Shown piece by piece: positions 8,788 to 11,240 of a DNA stretch of 11,240 nucleotides. The stretch lies in assembly GCA_013362835.1 (NCBI GenBank), contig JABFVJ010000464.1:1-11240 (forward strand). Reading direction: 5' to 3'. A program made the translations under genes and the position numbers. The DNA is from Nonomuraea sp. Its GTDB lineage: Bacteria > Actinomycetota > Actinomycetes > Streptosporangiales > Streptosporangiaceae. Position 1 is the first letter of the stretch; each line of letters starts with the position of its first letter. The notes below the pieces were generated by a model that saw only the letters and a program-made list of their open reading frames with translations, was not told where the DNA came from and ran no database searches.

Positions 8788-9369
8788 TCACTCCTTCGTG
8801 GTCGCGGTTACGAGTTGGCGCACCTGTACCACATACAACACCGCTGACCACCAGTACAGCCCCGTTCCCCACAGCGTGAAAGCCCATCCGACAATTCGGG
8901 CTATATCGGCGTACCAACCGGTGTGGGAGGCGAGGAAGAGGAGTGGGAAGGCGTACATGAGGTTGAACATGGCGGCCTTGCCCAGGAAATGCACCTGAAG
9001 TGCCTTATAGCCGTGTTTGCGAAGTACGGGGAAGGAACAGGCGACGAAGAGTTCCCGCGCCACGATCACGGCGACCAGCCACCACGGGATGACCTCGCGC
9101 AGGAGCAGGGCGAGGATGGTGGCGAACACGTACAGCTTGTCGGCGGCGGGGTCGATGATCCTGCCGAGCTTGCTGGTCTGGTTGAACGCGCGAGCGATCT
9201 TCCCGTCGAGCCAGTCGGTGAACCCCGCCACGGCGAGGAAGCCGATGGCCCACCCGTCCGCCTGGGGGCCCAGAACCAACCAGAGGAACACGGGAACGCC
9301 CAGGAGGCGCAGGAAGCTCAGCAGGTTGGGAACCGTCCAGATCCGGTCCTCGGCGGAAGTTTCGCTCAC
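8788..9369 (-). CDS. pgsA: CDP-alcohol phosphatidyltransferase, probable phosphatidylglycerophosphate synthase
   Basis: A membrane enzyme of 193 aa with about five to six hydrophobic segments. The family signature DG-x2-AR-x8-G-x3-D-x3-D is complete at residues 55-77 (DGKIAR ... [11 protein letters not shown]), with the extra upstream D52. It condenses CDP-diacylglycerol with an alcohol phosphate. The close match of position to Rv1822 (pgsA2) favours glycerol-3-phosphate and phosphatidylglycerophosphate, the first step to phosphatidylglycerol and cardiolipin. Phosphatidylinositol-phosphate synthase or cardiolipin synthase cannot be excluded from sequence alone. The start is GTG at 9369, giving [18 protein letters not shown]. 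The frame stays open far upstream, but only antisense to the exchanger gene. The Shine-Dalgarno is weak and a -10-like box lies 7 nt upstream. The stop is 4 nt before the next GTG. Its distal half has lower GC than its neighbours. Confidence 0.9.
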   Translation of the reverse strand: MSETSAEDRIWTVPNLLSFLRLLGVPVFLWLVLGPQADGWAIGFLAVAGFTDWLDGKIARAFNQTSKLGRIIDPAADKLYVFATILALLLREVIPWWLVAVIVARELFVACSFPVLRKHGYKALQVHFLGKAAMFNLMYAFPLLFLASHTGWYADIARIVGWAFTLWGTGLYWWSAVLYVVQVRQLVTATTKE

Positions 9370-9376
9370 GCAGCAG

Positions 9377-9382
9377 ACCCTA
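9377..9382 (-). promoter_or_regulatory. -10-like box immediately upstream of pgsA
   Basis: TAGGGT (9382-9377) ends 7 nt before the GTG at 9369, so initiation would fall at or next to the start codon, giving a leaderless or nearly leaderless message. This fits the absence of a strong Shine-Dalgarno. No good -35 is visible at 16-19 nt, which keeps the call weak. Confidence 0.27.
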
Positions 9383-9453
9383 CTGCGTGAATCCCCACCA
9401 CAGACGCCCCGCCCGCCCCCGCCCTTCCCGCCGCGCGGGACGTCCACGGGCGA

Positions 9454-9508
9454 GGGCCGAGGGGCGGCCCAGTGAGCGCGGACCACGGGCCCCGTCGCCC
9501 CTCGGCCC
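9454..9508. repeat. 13-bp perfect inverted repeat in the pgsA/exchanger divergent region
   Basis: GGGCCGAGGGGCG (9454-9466) is matched by CGCCCCTCGGCCC (9496-9508) across a 29-nt loop. A nested GGCCC (9466-9470) / GGGCC (9487-9491) pair gives an alternative fold. It lies between two divergent start codons, so it could be a shared operator, a leader structure, or a barrier to read-through. It is not an obvious terminator, as no T-run follows on either strand. Confidence 0.5.
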
Positions 9509-9535
9509 CGCTGCGGGTGTGGCGGAGGCCCGGCT

Positions 9536-9576
9536 GGGGTGTTTTGGGGGGTGGTGGGGTGGGGAGGGCTGGTGGG
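9536..9576 (+). other. G-quadruplex-prone G-run upstream of the exchanger gene
   Basis: Six runs of three to six G (9536-9539, 9546-9551, 9556-9559, 9561-9564, 9566-9568, 9574-9576) are separated by loops of 6, 4, 1, 1 and 5 nt, meeting the usual G3+N1-7 rule. They lie on the coding strand 40-80 nt before the ATG at 9616, in the promoter or leader. A CCCCCC run (9581-9586) follows and could compete by forming a hairpin. Confidence 0.6.
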
Positions 9577-9615
9577 AGATCCCCCCTGTGTGCCGGGTCG
9601 GCGTGAGGGGATGGG

Positions 9616-11240
9616 ATGTGGCCCTGGGAGTCCGACGTGCTGCGCGGCACGCCGGAGGTCGCGTTGTTCCTCTGCCTGGCCCTCGGGTTCGCGCTGGGGC
9701 GGGTCAGGTTCTGGCGGGTGGCCCTCGGAGGTGTCACGGGGACCCTTGTCGTGGCGGTCGCCGTCGGGTTGCTCACCGGCGGGGTCGCGGTTCAATCGCA
9801 GGTGCGGACGATCGCGTTCGCGGTGTTCGCCTTCACGCTCGGCTACACCCACGGTCCCGCCTTCTTCGGGGCGTTCTCGCGGCGGAGCATGCGGTACCTG
9901 TGGTTCACGTTCATCGAGGTCGTCGCGGTGCTGGCGGTGGCGGCGCTGGTCGTGGAGGCGTTCGGGCTGGATCCCGGCACGGCGGCGGGGCTGGTCGCGG
10001 GGGCGGCCGCCGGGCCGGTGGCGCTGGGGACGGCGGCCGACGCCCTCCGCGCGCTGGACGCCACGGGGGTCGTGCCCGCGCAGGCCGCGCTCGGTCCCGC
10101 GTACATGCTGTCCACGCTGTTCGCCCTGGTCACGGTGGTGCTGATGACCAGCAGGGTCGCGCCCGCCGTGCTCCGGTTCGACCCGCGCGAGGAGGCGGCG
10201 CGGCTCTGGCGGGAGCTGGACGGCGAGGAGGAGGAGCCGCCGCCGGCGGTCCTGGGCCGGGCGCACCAGGTCACCACCGGCGAGGGCCGTACGGTCGGGC
10301 AGGCGGAGATCGCGATGGGCACCCGCGTGTCGGTGGAACGGGTGCGCAGGAACGGCCGGCCGATCGCGTTCGGCCCCGGCACGCCGCTGGAGCGGGACGA
10401 CGAGGTCGTGGTCGTGGGGCTGCGGCAGGACGTGCTCAACGCGAGCGCCGTCGTCGGGCCCGAGGTGCCGGGACGGCGGGATCTCGACCTCGATCCCGAG
10501 GTGGCCGACGTGCTGCTCGGGAGCCGGCCCCCGGATACCGTGCGCGATCTGCGTGCGGGGCTGCCCGGTCAGGACGTTCAGGACCTGCACGTGTGCGAGG
10601 TGACGCGGGCCGGGTGCCGGCTGCCGGTACGCCCGGGAACGCCGCTCGCCCCCGGTGACGTCGTACGGGTGACCGGACTGAAGCGGGACGTGGACCGGGC
10701 GGCGGCGTGGCTGGGCGCGCGGGTGGACGCCGGGAGGCGGGCCGACGTCGTCTACCTCGCCGCCGGTCTCGTCGCAGGGCTGGTCGCGGGCGTGGCGGGC
10801 GGGATCACGGTGTCGGTGGGATGCCTGCTGGCGGGGCTCGTGTTCGGGCGGGTGCGGGCCGGTCGGGCCTCCTTCGGACAGTACGACGCGGGCGCGGCGC
10901 GGGTGGTGGGCGACCTGGCGCTGGGCGTGTTCGTCGCGGCGCTCGGGCTGTCGGCCGGTCCGGCGGCCGTGGAGTCGGCCTGGCGGCACGGGTGGCAGGT
11001 GGCGGTGGCGGCCGTCGTGCTGGCCGCGGTGCCCTTGGTGATCTCGCTGGCGGTCGCGGCCAAGGTGATGCTGCTGCCGCCGCCGCTGGTGCTGGGCGCG
11101 GTGACGGGGCAGCAGGGGCTCGTCCCGCCGCTCGCGGAGGTGCGGCGGGTGTCGGGGAACGGGACGCCGCTGCTGGCGTACACGGCGGTGCACGCGCCGG
11201 CAGGCGTCGTGCTCGCGCTGCTGGGCCCCGCCGCGGTGGC
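9616..11240 (+). CDS. AspT/YidE-type membrane exchanger with two central TrkA-C (RCK-C) domains (C-terminus beyond the window)
   Basis: 541 codons are visible. An N-terminal membrane domain (about residues 12-190) has several hydrophobic helices and the family-like LGYTHGPAFFGAF and GLVAGAAAGPVALG. Two soluble TrkA-C-like domains follow (about 216-270, ending DDEVVVVGLRQDV, and about 308-366, ending GDVVRVTGLKRDV). A second membrane domain starts near 375 with LAAGLVAGLVAGVAGG, then LGVFVAALGLSAGP, and the frame is still open at the window end. This duplicated membrane-RCK-RCK-membrane plan is that of the aspartate:alanine exchanger AspT and of YidE/YbjL. The substrate cannot be read from sequence; an amino or other organic acid is likely. 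ATG at 9616 is chosen because GAGGGG lies 5 nt upstream and a stop lies in frame four codons earlier. It is divergent from pgsA. Confidence 0.85.
   Translation, partial: MWPWESDVLRGTPEVALFLCLALGFALGRVRFWRVALGGVTGTLVVAVAVGLLTGGVAVQSQVRTIAFAVFAFTLGYTHGPAFFGAFSRRSMRYLWFTFIEVVAVLAVAALVVEAFGLDPGTAAGLVAGAAAGPVALGTAADALRALDATGVVPAQAALGPAYMLSTLFALVTVVLMTSRVAPAVLRFDPREEAARLWRELDGEEEEPPPAVLGRAHQVTTGEGRTVGQAEIAMGTRVSVERVRRNGRPIAFGPGTPLERDDEVVVVGLRQDVLNASAVVGPEVPGRRDLDLDPEVADVLLGSRPPDTVRDLRAGLPGQDVQDLHVCEVTRAGCRLPVRPGTPLAPGDVVRVTGLKRDVDRAAAWLGARVDAGRRADVVYLAAGLVAGLVAGVAGGITVSVGCLLAGLVFGRVRAGRASFGQYDAGAARVVGDLALGVFVAALGLSAGPAAVESAWRHGWQVAVAAVVLAAVPLVISLAVAAKVMLLPPPLVLGAVTGQQGLVPPLAEVRRVSGNGTPLLAYTAVHAPAGVVLALLGPAAV

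Noticed and set aside
9387..10658. Plus-strand open frames starting at 9387 and 9539
   Set aside because: Both are in other frames from the exchanger gene, which has membrane helices and TrkA-C motifs; these frames are R/G-rich shadows.
9370..11193. A long N-terminal extension of pgsA to about 800 aa
   Set aside because: The added part is antisense to the exchanger gene and is proline/arginine-rich low-complexity sequence; only the last 193 residues match the CDP-alcohol phosphatidyltransferase family.

Overview
The window is very GC-rich with long antisense open frames, and its proteins are of actinobacterial type. Gene content and order match the conserved actinobacterial chromosomal block known in Mycobacterium tuberculosis as Rv1822-Rv1832 (pgsA2 ... 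garA - Rv1828 - Rv1829 - Rv1830 - gcvP). Features such as a zinc ribbon on GarA, the style of the glycine riboswitch and a GAGCGAAGCGAGCGA element suggest a filamentous actinomycete (Streptosporangiales or Streptomycetales) rather than a mycobacterium. That placement is inference. Almost everything is on the minus strand; only the right-hand gene is on the plus strand. No tRNA, rRNA, CRISPR array, insertion sequence or phage gene was seen.

Layout, in minus-strand transcription order from right to left. A bidirectional region (9370-9615) separates a plus-strand AspT/YidE-type exchanger (9616 to the window end) from pgsA (9369-8788), a CDP-alcohol phosphatidyltransferase. pgsA runs into a three-domain sugar-1-phosphate nucleotidyltransferase (8783-6279) with only 4 nt between them. 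A 261-nt gap holds a clear promoter for garA (6017-5505), the FHA-domain regulator of 2-oxoglutarate/glutamate metabolism. garA is followed, through a 16-codon bridging frame, by the MerR-type regulator ftsR (5461-4808). Next come a DUF151 bifunctional-nuclease-family protein (4672-4202), a second MerR-type regulator with its own promoter (4054-3434), and gcvP, the glycine decarboxylase P-protein (3121-296), behind a two-domain glycine riboswitch. A strong hairpin follows gcvP. The window ends inside a further minus-strand gene with a TTG start (181 to beyond position 1).

How they work together: pgsA and the nucleotidyltransferase supply anionic phospholipid and probably an activated sugar for the envelope. 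ftsR homologues control division genes. GarA homologues switch carbon flow between the TCA cycle and glutamate. GcvP opens glycine catabolism and is gated by glycine through the riboswitch. The locus therefore pairs envelope/division functions with amino-nitrogen control, as in other actinobacteria.

This is mostly conserved core chromosome, and I did not find a wholly new system. The points most worth a second look are: (i) a hairpin that buries the gcvP Shine-Dalgarno sequence just after the riboswitch; (ii) a mutase-like C-terminal domain in the nucleotidyltransferase that has lost its catalytic signature motifs; (iii) two TTA codons clustered in a low-GC patch of that gene; (iv) a 12-bp palindrome inside the garA promoter; (v) the overlapping stop/start bridge between garA and ftsR; and (vi) a G-quadruplex-prone run and a 13-bp inverted repeat in the pgsA/exchanger divergent region.
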